Positions 24,580 to 33,158 of a DNA stretch of 64,000 nt are shown piece by piece. The position numbers and the translations under genes are program-made. The first letter of the stretch is position 1; each line of letters starts with the position of its first letter. The stretch is from NCBI RefSeq assembly GCF_030519475.1, contig NZ_JAUMKD010000001.1, positions 744,001 through 808,000 of the forward strand, in the 5' to 3' direction. The notes under the pieces were generated by a model that did no database searches, had not been told where the DNA came from, and was given only the letters and a program-made list of their open reading frames with translations. Source of the DNA: Micromonospora sp. C28SCA-DRY-2 (GTDB lineage: Bacteria; Actinomycetota; Actinomycetes; Mycobacteriales; Micromonosporaceae).

Positions 24580-26163
24580 TCAGACCCGGGTGCGGTCCAG
24601 GCCGTAGGTGAGCGCGTCGACCAGGGCGTGCCAGCTCGCCTCGACCACGTTCGGGTGCACGCCGACGGTCGTCCAGTCGCGGCCGGTGCCGTCGGCGGTC
24701 TCCAGCAGCACCCGGGTCACCGCGCCGGTACCGGTGGTGCCCTCCAGGATCCGCACCTTGAAGTCCGCCAGCTCGAAGTCGCGCAGCTCCGGGTAGTGCC
24801 GGGCCAGCGCCACCCGCAGCGCCTCGTCCAGGGCGTTGACCGGGCCGTTCCCCTCGGCCGTGGCGATCACCCGTTCGCCGCGCACCCTGATCTTCACGGT
24901 CGCCTCGGAGACCACCGCGCCGTCCTCGCGGTGCTCCACCAGCACCCGGTACGACTCCAGCGCGAACGGCCGCACCGGGGCGGCGTCCGGCAGCTCGGAG
25001 CGGACCAGCAGCTCGAAGGAGGCGTCCGCGGCCTCGAACGACCAGCCGCCGGCCTCCAGTTCCTTGACCCGCTGGGTGACCCGGGACAGCGCCTCCGGAT
25101 GGCCGGCCAGGTCCAGCCCGAGCTCGCGGCTCTTGAGCTCGACGCTGGCCCGGCCGGCCATCTCGGTCACCAGGATCCGCATGTCGTTGCCCACGACCTG
25201 TGGGTCCACGTGGTTGTAGAGCAGCGGATCCACCTTGATCGCGCTCGCGTGCAGCCCCGCCTTGTGGGCGAAGGCGGCGGCCCCGGCGTACGCCTGGTGG
25301 GTGTCGGGGGCGATGTTGGCGATCTCGGCGATGGCGTGGGAGACCCGCACCATCTGTTCCAGGCAGCCCTCCGGTAGGACGGGCAGCCCGAGCTTGAGCT
25401 GGAGGTTGGCGACCACCGCGAAGATGTCGGCGTTGCCGGGGCGCTCGCCGTAGCCGTTCGCGGTGCCCTGGACGTGGCGCACCCCGGCCTCGACCGCGGC
25501 GATGGTGTTGGCCACCGCGCAGGCGGTGTCGTTCTGGGCGTGCATGCCGAACAGTTCCGGGCCGACGCCGAGCCGGTCGGTCAGGTCGGCGATCGCCGCG
25601 CTGACCTGGGAGGGGAGCATCCCACCGTTGGTGTCGCAGAGCACCACCCGCTCGGCGCCGGCGGCCAGCGCGGTCTCCACCACCGCGGCGGTGTACGCCG
25701 GGTCGTGCCGATAGCCGTCGAAGAAGTGCTCGCCGTCGACGAAGACCCGCCGCCCCTGTCCCACCAGGTACGCCACGGTGTCGTGGACCATCGCGAGGTT
25801 CTCCGCGGCGGTGGTGCGCAGCGCGCGCTCGACGTGCCGCAGGTCGGCCTTGGCGACCAGGGCCACCGCCGGGGTCCGCGCGTCGAGCAGGCCGCGCACC
25901 TGCGGGTCGTCGGCGACCGCCACGCCGGCCCGCCGGGTGGCGCCGAACGCGACAAGCACCGCGTGCTTCAGGTCGAGTTCGCCGTACGCCCGGCGGAAGA
26001 ACTCGGTGTCCTTGGGCACCGCGCCCGGCCAGCCGCCCTCGATGAAGCCGACGCCGAACTCGTCGAGCAGCCGGGCGACCGCGAGCTTGTCGACCACCGA
26101 GTAGCTGAGCCCCTCGCGCTGCGCGCCGTCGCGCAGCGTCGTGTCGTACACCTGGAACGTCAT
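24580..26163 (-). CDS. cimA: (R)-citramalate synthase
   Basis: A 527-residue enzyme of the DRE-TIM metallolyase family that condenses pyruvate with acetyl-CoA to citramalate, opening a threonine-independent route to isoleucine. YDTTLRDGAQREGLS (residues 5-19) carries the metal/catalytic motif, and FIEGGWPGAVPKDTEFF is the CimA-type variant that distinguishes it from isopropylmalate synthase; HxH is seen in the GLHAS region. The C-terminal third (from about 390) is the LeuA-dimer allosteric domain that senses isoleucine. AAAGGA precedes the ATG. An attenuator with a leader peptide lies directly upstream. Confidence 0.93.
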   Translation of the reverse strand: MTFQVYDTTLRDGAQREGLSYSVVDKLAVARLLDEFGVGFIEGGWPGAVPKDTEFFRRAYGELDLKHAVLVAFGATRRAGVAVADDPQVRGLLDARTPAVALVAKADLRHVERALRTTAAENLAMVHDTVAYLVGQGRRVFVDGEHFFDGYRHDPAYTAAVVETALAAGAERVVLCDTNGGMLPSQVSAAIADLTDRLGVGPELFGMHAQNDTACAVANTIAAVEAGVRHVQGTANGYGERPGNADIFAVVANLQLKLGLPVLPEGCLEQMVRVSHAIAEIANIAPDTHQAYAGAAAFAHKAGLHASAIKVDPLLYNHVDPQVVGNDMRILVTEMAGRASVELKSRELGLDLAGHPEALSRVTQRVKELEAGGWSFEAADASFELLVRSELPDAAPVRPFALESYRVLVEHREDGAVVSEATVKIRVRGERVIATAEGNGPVNALDEALRVALARHYPELRDFELADFKVRILEGTTGTGAVTRVLLETADGTGRDWTTVGVHPNVVEASWHALVDALTYGLDRTRV

Positions 26164-26186
26164 GGGGAGTCCTTTCGGGGAGCAAC

Positions 26187-26246
26187 AAAAAGACCCCCCG
26201 CGGGATGCGGGAGGTCTGCGCGCTCGGCGGAGGGAGGCCGGCGCGC
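26187..26246 (-). promoter_or_regulatory. Transcription attenuator of cimA
   Basis: On the minus strand, after the leader peptide, GCGCGC-CGGC pairs with GCCG-A-GCGCGC (26218-26246) as a pause/protector stem, then AGACCTCCCGC pairs with GCGGGGGGTCT followed by five T (26187-26217), an intrinsic terminator ending 23 bp before cimA. The leader stop codon touches the first stem, the standard layout for ribosome-mediated attenuation. Confidence 0.75.
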
Positions 26247-26278
26247 TAGCTGCGAATAATCAGGACGGTGCTGGTCAC
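26246..26278 (-). CDS. cimA leader peptide MTSTVLIIRS
   Basis: A 10-codon reading frame starting GTG: Met-Thr-Ser-Thr-Val-Leu-Ile-Ile-Arg-Ser-stop. It holds Val, Leu and two adjacent Ile codons, and both Ile codons are ATT, which is rare in such GC-rich DNA. Slow translation at these codons when isoleucine is scarce would favour read-through of the terminator at 26187-26217. The AT-rich motif at 26304-26322 lies just upstream. No Shine-Dalgarno is visible, so translation may start on a leaderless transcript. Confidence 0.75.
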   Translation of the reverse strand: MTSTVLIIRS

Positions 26279-26303
26279 GATCAGTACTCTGCCACCCCCG
26301 GCT

Positions 26304-26322
26304 GATTTTGGGAGGCAAAATC
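26304..26322. promoter_or_regulatory. Candidate NdgR-type operator upstream of cimA
   Basis: GATTTTGGGAGGCAAAATC has perfect 7-base arms around GGAGG, and matches the motif in the leuC/ndgR gap (12913-12932) at 14 of 20 aligned positions including TGGGAGG and AAA. It lies about 25 bp before the leader peptide start, over the expected -35 region. Confidence 0.5.
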
Positions 26323-26499
26323 CACATGCCGGGACGGTGACGCAGAGTCGCGGCCCCGCGCGGTACGCGACTTCGGGACACAATCCGCCCTCGGTGATCG
26401 ACTTCACAAATCACCCGGCCGCCATCAGGCGGAAACAACGCTGAGGAAGCATCTGGAACTGATCCAGTTACGGCCTCGTGCCGCTGTCAAGGAGGACCT

Positions 26500-27060
26500 G
26501 TGCTCACTGTCGGTGACCGCTTCCCCGAGTACGAACTCACCGCCTGCGTGTCGCTGGAGGCCGACAAGGCGTTCGAGACGATCAACCACAAGTCCCACGA
26601 GGGCAAGTGGCGGGTGGTCTTCTTCTGGCCCAAGGACTTCACCTTCATCTGCCCCACCGAGATCGCGGAGTTCGGCCGGCTCAACGGCGAGTTCGCCGAC
26701 CGGGACGCCCAGGTTCTCGGTGTGTCGGTGGACAACGAGTACGTCCACTACGCCTGGCGCAAGGACCACCCGGACCTGCGTGAGCTGCCCTTCCCGATGC
26801 TCAGCGACATCAAGCGCGAGCTGACCAGCGCCTGCGGCGTGCTCGGCGAGGACGGCGTGGCGCAGCGGGCGACCTTCATCGTCGACCCGAACAACGAGAT
26901 CCAGTTCGCCATGGTGACCGCCGGATCGGTCGGCCGGAACGTCTCCGAGGTGCTGCGGGTGCTGGACGCGCTGCAGACCGACGAGCTCTGCCCGTGCAAC
27001 TGGAACAAGGGCGGCGAGACGCTCGACGCCAACGCGCTCCTCGCCGGCGCCGGGGCCTGA
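26500..27060 (+). CDS. ahpC: Alkyl hydroperoxide reductase, peroxiredoxin subunit
   Basis: A 186-residue 2-Cys peroxiredoxin that reduces peroxides and peroxynitrite. The peroxidatic Cys51 is in FTFICPTE, and the C-terminal ELCPCNW holds Cys164/Cys166, the mycobacterial-type extra cysteine arrangement used with AhpD. The GTG start follows AAGGAGG closely. ahpD starts two bases after the stop. No oxyR is seen nearby. Confidence 0.95.
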   Translation: MLTVGDRFPEYELTACVSLEADKAFETINHKSHEGKWRVVFFWPKDFTFICPTEIAEFGRLNGEFADRDAQVLGVSVDNEYVHYAWRKDHPDLRELPFPMLSDIKRELTSACGVLGEDGVAQRATFIVDPNNEIQFAMVTAGSVGRNVSEVLRVLDALQTDELCPCNWNKGGETLDANALLAGAGA

Positions 27061-27062
27061 GC

Positions 27063-27593
27063 ATGGGCCTGGACGCGGTCAAGGCGGCTCTGCCCGAGTA
27101 CGCCAAGGACATCAAGCTCAACCTGGGCTCCACCATCGGGACCAGCACGCTGAACCCGGTCCAGGCCTGGGGCACCGCGCTGGCCTGCGCGGTCGCCGCG
27201 CGCAACCCGGTGGTGCTGCGGGAGATCGCCGCCGAGGCGGCCGACCACCTCAAGCCGGAGGCGATCGAGGCGGCCAAGGGCGCCGCCGCGATCATGGCGA
27301 TGAACAACGTCTACTACCGGGCCAAGCACCTGATCGGCGACGAGCAGTACCAGTCGATCCCGGCCCGGCTGCGAATGCAGATCATCGCCCGGCCCGGGGT
27401 CGAGAAGGCCGACTTCGAGCTGTGGTGCCTCGCCGTCTCGGCGATCACCGGCTGCGGCGTCTGCCTGGAGTCGCACGAGAAGACGCTGCGTGCCGCGGGG
27501 TTCAGCCGCGAGCAGGTGCACGAGGGGCTGCGGATCGCCGCGGTCGTGCACGCCGCCGCGGTCACCATGGACGCGCAGGCCGCGCTCGCCTGA
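27063..27593 (+). CDS. ahpD: Alkyl hydroperoxide reductase AhpD
   Basis: A 176-residue thioredoxin-like carboxymuconolactone-decarboxylase-fold protein that re-reduces AhpC using lipoamide from dihydrolipoamide enzymes. The CGVC redox pair (Cys131, Cys134) and the following His (ESHEKTL) match the known active site. It overlaps nothing but starts just 2 bp after ahpC and is followed by a classic terminator, so ahpCD is a closed two-gene operon. Confidence 0.95.
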   Translation: MGLDAVKAALPEYAKDIKLNLGSTIGTSTLNPVQAWGTALACAVAARNPVVLREIAAEAADHLKPEAIEAAKGAAAIMAMNNVYYRAKHLIGDEQYQSIPARLRMQIIARPGVEKADFELWCLAVSAITGCGVCLESHEKTLRAAGFSREQVHEGLRIAAVVHAAAVTMDAQAALA

Positions 27594-27604
27594 GCCGTCG
27601 TCGA

Positions 27605-27635
27605 GGGCCGGCCGGTCGCACCGGCCGGCCCTTTT
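27605..27635 (+). terminator. Intrinsic terminator of ahpCD
   Basis: GGGCCGGCCGGT and ACCGGCCGGCCC form a perfect 12-bp stem with a 3-base loop, followed directly by TTTT. It lies 11 bp after the ahpD stop. Confidence 0.85.
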
Positions 27636-27729
27636 CGTGGGTCACAGGTGTAGCGATCTCGACACCGGGTAGGACATGGGGCTGACAGGGCACCAACCCC
27701 CGATCAGTCGAGTAGAGGAGTGAAACGCC

Positions 27730-28188
27730 ATGGAGCGGCTCGACCCTCGAACGACCCACGGGACGCCGGATCCGCTCGTGCAGGGTGGTCAGGGCGCCTT
27801 CCCGGGCGGCACGCCCGGCGGCACCTTCGACCCGTGGCGCTACCGCGACGACGCCGGGGTGACCGGCACCGACCTGGTGGGCTACAAGGTGGAGGCGAGC
27901 GACGGCGGCATCGGCAAGGTGGACCGGGCCAGCCACGAGGTCAACTCCAGTTACCTCGTGGTCGACACCGGTCCGTGGATCTTCGGCAAGAAGGTCATGA
28001 TCCCTGCCGGCACCGTCAACCACGTCGACCACGACGAGCGGAAGGTCTACGTCGACCGGAGCAAGGACCAGATCAAGGCCGCGCCCGAGTACGACGAGAC
28101 CGCCGACACCGACCCGGCCTACCGGGACAAGCTCGGTGGTTACTACGGCGACACGTACTCGGCCATCCCGCCGGGTACCGCCCGGTAA
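27730..28188 (+). CDS. PRC-barrel domain protein
   Basis: A 152-residue soluble protein. Residues about 45-110 form a PRC-barrel (GTDLVGYKVEASDGGIGKVDR...VDTGPWIFGKKVMIPAGTV...VYVDRSKDQIKAAP). Such proteins are common in actinomycetes, often stress-linked, with unknown ligands. The rest is Gly/Pro-rich at the N-terminus and acidic at the C-terminus. GGAG lies before the ATG. A GGGTAGG hexamer about 55 bp upstream could be a SigB-type -10, which I do not rely on. A perfect hairpin follows the gene. Confidence 0.85.
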   Translation: MERLDPRTTHGTPDPLVQGGQGAFPGGTPGGTFDPWRYRDDAGVTGTDLVGYKVEASDGGIGKVDRASHEVNSSYLVVDTGPWIFGKKVMIPAGTVNHVDHDERKVYVDRSKDQIKAAPEYDETADTDPAYRDKLGGYYGDTYSAIPPGTAR

Positions 28189-28205
28189 CGGTTGATCCTG
28201 TTTGG

Positions 28206-28237
28206 ACGGCCGGTGGGGCCGCGGCCCCACCGGCCGT
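28206..28237 (+). terminator. Perfect hairpin after the PRC-barrel gene
   Basis: A fully self-complementary 32-base stretch (ACGGCCGGTGGGGCC then its complement). It ends right where the -10 (TACCGT) of the next gene begins, so termination and the next promoter touch. Confidence 0.75.
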
Positions 28238-28249
28238 TACCGTGTCAGG

Positions 28250-28987
28250 GTGGACGCCATCGAGGTGAATCGCCGGATCCCCTTCTCCGCCATGTTCAAC
28301 TTCCGTGACGTCGGTGGCTACACCGGTCACGACGGCCGGACGGTGCGCCGGGGCCGGCTCTACCGCTCCGACTCGCTGCACCGCATCGACGAGACCGACC
28401 GGGAGGCGTTCGCCGCCCTCGGCATCCGGACCGTCATCGACCTGCGCCGCCCGTACGAGGTCGAGCGCGACGGCCGGGTCCCCGACTTCCCCGGCCTCAC
28501 CTGGCGGCACGTCGCGCCCGAGCACGCCGAGTGGCACCTGCGGCCGTACGAGCCGGGCAGCGACCTGGCCCGCTACCTCGCCGACCGGTACGCCGAGCTG
28601 GCCGACACCGGCACCGCCGGGCTGGCCGAGGCGGTGGGGCTGATCGCCGAGGCGGGCAACGCCCCGGTGGTGGTGCACTGCGTGGCCGGCAAGGACCGCA
28701 CCGGCACCGTCTGCGCGCTGACCCTCGCCGCCCTCGGCGTCGACGACGAGACCATCGGCGCGGACTACGCGCTCAGCACCGAGGCGGGTGAGCGGTTCCT
28801 CGCCTGGTTCGCCGGCACCGGCCAGCGGACCCCGTCGGGCCTGCCGCCGCTGGCCTGCCCGCCCGAGGCCATCACGCTCTTCCTCGCCGAGCTGCGCGAG
28901 CGGCACGGCTCGGTGGAGGACTACCTGCGCCACGCCGGGGTCACCGACGCCCAGCTGGCCGCGCTCCGCGACCACCTGCTCGAATAG
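28250..28987 (+). CDS. Tyrosine phosphatase-like protein
   Basis: A 245-residue dual-specificity/PTP-fold enzyme. FNFRDVGGY near residue 17 and the P-loop HCVAGKDRTG (C-x5-R, about residues 144-153) are the signatures of the actinobacterial tyrosine/phosphoinositide phosphatases related to Mycobacterium PtpB. Cytosolic by sequence (no signal). The GTG start has TACCGT exactly six bases upstream. Whether it acts on proteins or lipids is not shown. Confidence 0.85.
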   Translation: MDAIEVNRRIPFSAMFNFRDVGGYTGHDGRTVRRGRLYRSDSLHRIDETDREAFAALGIRTVIDLRRPYEVERDGRVPDFPGLTWRHVAPEHAEWHLRPYEPGSDLARYLADRYAELADTGTAGLAEAVGLIAEAGNAPVVVHCVAGKDRTGTVCALTLAALGVDDETIGADYALSTEAGERFLAWFAGTGQRTPSGLPPLACPPEAITLFLAELRERHGSVEDYLRHAGVTDAQLAALRDHLLE

Positions 28988-29093
28988 CGGCCCGGCGGGC
29001 CGCCGGCCCGGCGCCGGTCAGGTGCGGCGAGGGCCGCCGACATCGATCGCCCGACGGCGCCGCGGCGACCCTGGGTCGCCGCGGCGGCGCGGA

Positions 29094-30191
29094 TCAGAGG
29101 ACCCGGGTGACCCAGCCGTGCGGGTCGGCGACCTTGGCCCGCTGGAGGTCGACCAGCTGCTGGCGCAGGGCCATGGTGACCCGCCCCGGCTCGCCGCCAC
29201 CGATCAGGAACTCGCCGTCCGGGAACCGCACCTCACCGATCGGGGTGATCACGGCCGCGGTGCCGCAGGCGAAGACCTCGCGCAGCCGGCCGCTGGCCGC
29301 GTCCGCCTGCCAGTCGGCGAACGTGATCGGCCGCTCCTCGACCCGGTGCCCGGCCTCGGCGGCCAGCGTGAGCACCGACTCCCGGGTGATGCCGGGCAGG
29401 ATGGTGCCGGTCAGCGGCGGGGTGACCAGGGTGTTGTCGTCGTAGACGAAGAAGACGTTCATCCCGCCCAGTTCGTCGACGAACCGGCGCTCCACCGCGT
29501 CCAGGAAGACCACCTGGTCGCAGCCGTGCTCGATGGCCTCGGCCTGGGCGACCAGCGACGCGGCGTAGTTGCCGCCGCACTTCGCCGCGCCGGTGCCGCC
29601 GGGCGCGGCCCGGGTGTAGTCCGGCGAGACCCAGACCTTCACCGGCTGGACCCCGCCGGAGAAGTACGCCCCGACCGGCGAGGCGATCAGCACGTAGAGG
29701 TATTCGTTGGCCGGCCGGACACCGAGGAACACCTCGCTGGCGAACATGAACGGCCGCAGGTAGAGGCTGCCGTCCTCGCCCTCGGGGATCCACTCCCGGT
29801 CGATCTCGATGAGCCGGTGCAGCGAGTCGACGAACGCCTGCGGCGGCAGCGTCGGCATCGCCATCCGCTGGGCCGAGGCCACGAACCGGGCCGCGTTCGC
29901 CTCCGGGCGGAACATGGTGACCCCGCCGTCGGCGGTGCGGTAGGCCTTCAACCCCTCGAAGATCTCCTGCGCGTAGTGCAGGACGGCGCTGGCCGGATCC
30001 ATCGGGATGGGCGCCCGTGCCTCGACCCGGGCGTCGTACCAGCCCTTGCCGTCGGCGTAGCGGATGGTGACCATGTGGTCGGTGAACACCCGGCCGAACC
30101 CGGGGTTGGCCAGCAGGGCGGCCCGGTCGGCGGCGGATACCGGCGCGGGATTCGGACGGATCTCGAACTCGATCTTGTCACCACCGCTCAT
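29094..30191 (-). CDS. ilvE: Branched-chain amino acid aminotransferase
   Basis: A 365-residue fold-type IV PLP enzyme catalysing the last step of Val, Leu and Ile synthesis. The PLP lysine is in [15 protein letters not shown], with EEITFADWQ-like [10 protein letters not shown] and [10 protein letters not shown] further on. The ATG at 30191 ([10 protein letters not shown]) is chosen because GGGAGG lies about eight bases upstream; an upstream ATG at 30233 would place a 20-bp inverted repeat inside the coding sequence. It follows leuB after a terminator, so it likely has its own promoter. Confidence 0.93.
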   Translation of the reverse strand: MSGGDKIEFEIRPNPAPVSAADRAALLANPGFGRVFTDHMVTIRYADGKGWYDARVEARAPIPMDPASAVLHYAQEIFEGLKAYRTADGGVTMFRPEANAARFVASAQRMAMPTLPPQAFVDSLHRLIEIDREWIPEGEDGSLYLRPFMFASEVFLGVRPANEYLYVLIASPVGAYFSGGVQPVKVWVSPDYTRAAPGGTGAAKCGGNYAASLVAQAEAIEHGCDQVVFLDAVERRFVDELGGMNVFFVYDDNTLVTPPLTGTILPGITRESVLTLAAEAGHRVEERPITFADWQADAASGRLREVFACGTAAVITPIGEVRFPDGEFLIGGGEPGRVTMALRQQLVDLQRAKVADPHGWVTRVL

Positions 30192-30215
30192 CGCGCTGAC
30201 CTCCCTGCTGGGCAA

Positions 30216-30237
30216 CGGCATGCGGGACCGCATGCCG
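30216..30237. promoter_or_regulatory. Perfect inverted repeat before ilvE
   Basis: CGGCATGCGG and CCGCATGCCG are 10-base perfect arms with a 2-base centre, 25 bp before the ilvE start. It could be an operator or a 5' leader hairpin near the ribosome site. Confidence 0.45.
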
Positions 30238-30320
30238 GGAAACTGTGCCAGAAACTTACCCCGAACGGTCGTTCAGCGGGTAGCGCCGCCCGGGCGTACC
30301 GGGACGGCCGAACCGGTCAC

Positions 30321-30348
30321 GGCCCGCCGGGCGAACGCCCGCCGGGCC
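30321..30348 (-). terminator. Terminator of leuB
   Basis: GGCCCGCCGGGCG and CGCCCGCCGGGCC form a 13-position stem with one mismatch around AA, 15 bp after the leuB stop. Confidence 0.55.
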
Positions 30349-30362
30349 GGCGACGACCCCGC

Positions 30363-31394
30363 TCAGGCGACGGCGTAGGCCGCGAGCCGGTCGCCTACCT
30401 CGGCGGTGCGCAGCGGTACGCCCGGCGCGCGGGCGGCCAGTTCCTGGCCGACCGCGGCGGTGACCCGGGCCGCGGCGTCGGCGTGGCCGAGCTGGTCGAG
30501 CAGCAGCGCGGCGGAGAGCACCGCCGCCACCGGGTCGGCCACGCCGCGCCCGGCGATGTCCGGCGCGGAGCCGTGCACCGGCTCGAACATCGACGGGTAC
30601 GTCCCGTCGGGGTTGATGCTGCCGCTGGCGGCCAGCCCGATGCCGCCGGTGACGGCGGCGGCGATGTCGGTGAGGATGTCGCCGAAGAGGTTGTCGGTGA
30701 CCACCACGTCGTAGCGCTGCGGCTGGGTGACCAGGAACATCGCGGCCGCGTCGACGTGCTGGTACTCGGTGGTCACGTCCGGGTGCTCGGCGGCGACCGC
30801 CTCGAACGTGCGGGCCCAGAGCGAACCGGCGTGGGTGAGCACGTTCGTCTTGTGCACCAGGGTGACCTTGCGCCGCTCCCGGCGGGCGGCACGGGCGAAG
30901 GCGTCGCGGACCACCCGTTCCACCCCGTGCCGGGTGTTCAGGCTCTCCTCGGTGGCGATCTCGGCGGGGGTGCCCCGGTGCAGCGCGCCGCCGGCGCCGG
31001 CGTAGAGGCCCTCGGTGCCCTCGCGCACCACCACCAGGTCGACCTCGCCGGGCTTGACACTGCCGAGCGGGCCGGCCGTGCCCGGCCAGAGCCGCGACGG
31101 GCGGAGGTTGACGTACTGGTCGAAGGCGAACCGGAGCTTGAGCAGCAGGCCGCGCTCCAGCACGCCGGGCGGGACGCTCGGGTCGCCGACCGCGCCGAGC
31201 AGGATCGCGTCGTGCCCGGCCAGCTCGGTCAGCACCGACTCGGGCAGCACCTCGCCGGTCCGGTGGTAGCGGGCCGCGCCGAGGTCGTACTCGGTGGCGG
31301 TCACGCCGGGCAGGACGGCGTCGATGACCTTGCGGGCCTGCGCGACCACCTCGGGTCCGATCCCGTCACCGGCCACCACCGCGATGCGTGCCAC
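30363..31394 (-). CDS. leuB: 3-isopropylmalate dehydrogenase
   Basis: A 343-residue NAD-dependent decarboxylating dehydrogenase. It shows [11 protein letters not shown] at the start, the metal/substrate site [21 protein letters not shown], and [10 protein letters not shown] with [12 protein letters not shown] for NAD binding. In this genome it would also act on 3-methylmalate in the citramalate route. The GTG at 31394 ([11 protein letters not shown]) is chosen because GGAG/AGGAC precedes it; an in-frame extension upstream runs through the divergent apbE and is not real. Confidence 0.93.
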   Translation of the reverse strand: MARIAVVAGDGIGPEVVAQARKVIDAVLPGVTATEYDLGAARYHRTGEVLPESVLTELAGHDAILLGAVGDPSVPPGVLERGLLLKLRFAFDQYVNLRPSRLWPGTAGPLGSVKPGEVDLVVVREGTEGLYAGAGGALHRGTPAEIATEESLNTRHGVERVVRDAFARAARRERRKVTLVHKTNVLTHAGSLWARTFEAVAAEHPDVTTEYQHVDAAAMFLVTQPQRYDVVVTDNLFGDILTDIAAAVTGGIGLAASGSINPDGTYPSMFEPVHGSAPDIAGRGVADPVAAVLSAALLLDQLGHADAAARVTAAVGQELAARAPGVPLRTAEVGDRLAAYAVA

Positions 31395-31547
31395 GTCCTG
31401 TGCTCCCTCGACTCGCCCGACGCCCCGACGGTACGCCGCCATCCCGTCTCCCGGTACGGATCTTCCAACATACGGGAAACCGGGATGCACAGGAGGCTCC
31501 CAGGTGGGATTCATGATGTGGTCAACTCCGCTGGTTAGCGTGACCCC

Positions 31548-32393
31548 ATGCGGATCGATGAGCAGCCCCGTACCCGCTGGGTGGACCAGTCGGCCTTCCA
31601 CAGCCGCCGCCCGGACCTGCGACTCGGCCCGCGCAGCCAGCGGTTCGACCGGCCCGGCGCGGTGACCGGCGACCGGATCGCCGTGCGGCACACGGTACGC
31701 ACCTCCACCGCCGAGTACGCGCTGCTGCTCAACGCCCCGGAGTGGCTCGGCCACCGCCGCGTCGGCGAGGCGCTGCGCGACGCGGTGGCCGAACTGCGCG
31801 CGATCGACCTCACCTACGGCCCGAACCGCCCGGAGAGCCTGGTCTCCCGGCTGCGCCGGGGCGAGATCAGCGCCGAGTCGTACCCGCCGCTGGCCGACCT
31901 GGTGGACCGGTGCGCCGCGATGCGGGCGGCCACCGACGGCTGGTTCGACGCCTGGGCGGTGCCCGGCGGCTTCGACCCCGGCGGCCTGCTCGGCGGCTGG
32001 GCGGTGGAGCGGGCGGCGGCCCGGCTGCGCGCCGCCGGCGTCCACGACTACGCCGTGCTCACCGGCGCCGACCTGGTGGTACGCGGCCACGCCCCGCACG
32101 GCGGCCCCTGGCGGGTGGCGGTGCACCACCCCACCGACCGGCGGCGGGCACCGCTGGTGCTGGAGATGACCGCGGGGGCGGTCGGCACCTCCGGGGTGAC
32201 CGGCCGGCAGGGGCACGTGGTGGACCCGCACACCGGGGAACCGGCCGACCAACTGGTGGCGGCCACCGTCGTCGGCCCCGATCTCGCGGTGGCCGACGCG
32301 TACGCCACCGCGCTCTACGCCGCCGGCTCGGCCGGGCTGGCCTGGTTCGGCAGCGGTTCGGACTACCGCCCGCTCTTCGCCCACCGCCGCTGA
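31548..32393 (+). CDS. ApbE-family FAD:protein FMN transferase
   Basis: A 281-residue flavin transferase. [12 protein letters not shown] (metal/FAD site) and [13 protein letters not shown] near the C-terminus are the ApbE hallmarks. ApbE covalently attaches FMN to Thr residues in Nqr/Rnf or other flavoproteins; no such target is in the window. No signal peptide or lipobox is seen, so it is probably cytosolic, which differs from many Gram-negative ApbE lipoproteins. TAGCGT lies exactly six bases before the ATG. Divergent from leuB. Confidence 0.82.
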   Translation: MRIDEQPRTRWVDQSAFHSRRPDLRLGPRSQRFDRPGAVTGDRIAVRHTVRTSTAEYALLLNAPEWLGHRRVGEALRDAVAELRAIDLTYGPNRPESLVSRLRRGEISAESYPPLADLVDRCAAMRAATDGWFDAWAVPGGFDPGGLLGGWAVERAAARLRAAGVHDYAVLTGADLVVRGHAPHGGPWRVAVHHPTDRRRAPLVLEMTAGAVGTSGVTGRQGHVVDPHTGEPADQLVAATVVGPDLAVADAYATALYAAGSAGLAWFGSGSDYRPLFAHRR

Positions 32394-32717
32394 GCGTCGC
32401 GCCGGCGCCGGGTGGGCTGACCCGCGATCGGCCCCCACGGCCGCGGCAACGACCGTGGAGGCCGGTCAGCGACGAGTGCGCGTGGCTCGCGCAATCGAGG
32501 GGTGCGGGCCGGTCGGGCCGGACGTCGACCTCGCCACCCGAAGACGGGCCGCCGCCGCGAGCTCGGCCAGTGACCGCACAGGTACGCTAGCGAATCGACG
32601 CAACTCGACGCAAGAGTCTCCACAGCGGACTGTCCCGGCAGGATGATGGCGGGTCGGCGGCCGGCCCGCGGCGGGGCAGTTTCGACATGGTGAACCTCTG
32701 ATGGCACGCTGTCCGCC
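32394..32717. other. 324-bp intergenic region, no gene seen
   Basis: Only weak, low-quality reading frames occur here. GATCGGCCCCCACGGCCG...CGACCGTGGAGGCCGG near 32430-32465 can form an imperfect stem and may terminate apbE. CACGCT seven bases before 32718 is the only promoter-like hexamer noted. Confidence 0.5.
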
Positions 32718-33074
32718 GTGAGTTTCGATCTGAGCGTGTGGGCCCTCGCGGACGGGGCGACACCCGAGGACGTCCGGGGCGCGGTGCAGCGGTGCCGCCA
32801 GGGACAGCACCTGGACCGGCACCCGGACCCACGGGTCGTGGGCTTCTACCGGGCGATCACCGCCACGTACCCGGACCGGCATCCCGGGCCGGACACCCCG
32901 TGGGCGGTCACCCCGCTGCACGCGGCCCACGACCACGTCGAGCTGAACCTGCACCCGACCTGCGAGGACCAGGTGCTGCTCGACATCGAGCGGCTGGCCG
33001 GCGAGCACGGGCTGATGCTCTTCGACGCCCAGGACGGCACCGTCTACCCGCCCCCGGCGCGGCTGCCCCACTGA
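32718..33074 (+). CDS. Conserved hypothetical protein
   Basis: A 118-residue soluble protein starting MSFDLSVWALADGATPEDVR, with YPDRHPGPDTPWAVTPLHAA and a DLE-type acidic strand pattern. Proteins with this MSFDL(A/S)VW start are scattered through actinomycetes, but I know no function. His, Trp and acidic residues are frequent; no membrane segment or signal. It is convergent with serA. Confidence 0.65.
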   Translation: MSFDLSVWALADGATPEDVRGAVQRCRQGQHLDRHPDPRVVGFYRAITATYPDRHPGPDTPWAVTPLHAAHDHVELNLHPTCEDQVLLDIERLAGEHGLMLFDAQDGTVYPPPARLPH

Positions 33075-33158
33075 GCGCCCCGACCGGTACCAGGGCCCGG
33101 TCGGCGTACGACAACGGGGCCCGGCGGATCGCCGGGCCCCGCCTCGTCGTGCCCGCGA

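Noticed and set aside
27640..27700. SigB-type promoter (GTGT-N15-GGGTAG) before the PRC-barrel gene
   Set aside because: The -35 is weak, the pattern is loose, and a single occurrence is not enough to claim sigma-B control.
32466..32712. A minus-strand frame with Arg/Ala-rich helical pattern in the gap after apbE
   Set aside because: Composition is that of random GC-rich sequence; no ribosome site, no known domain.
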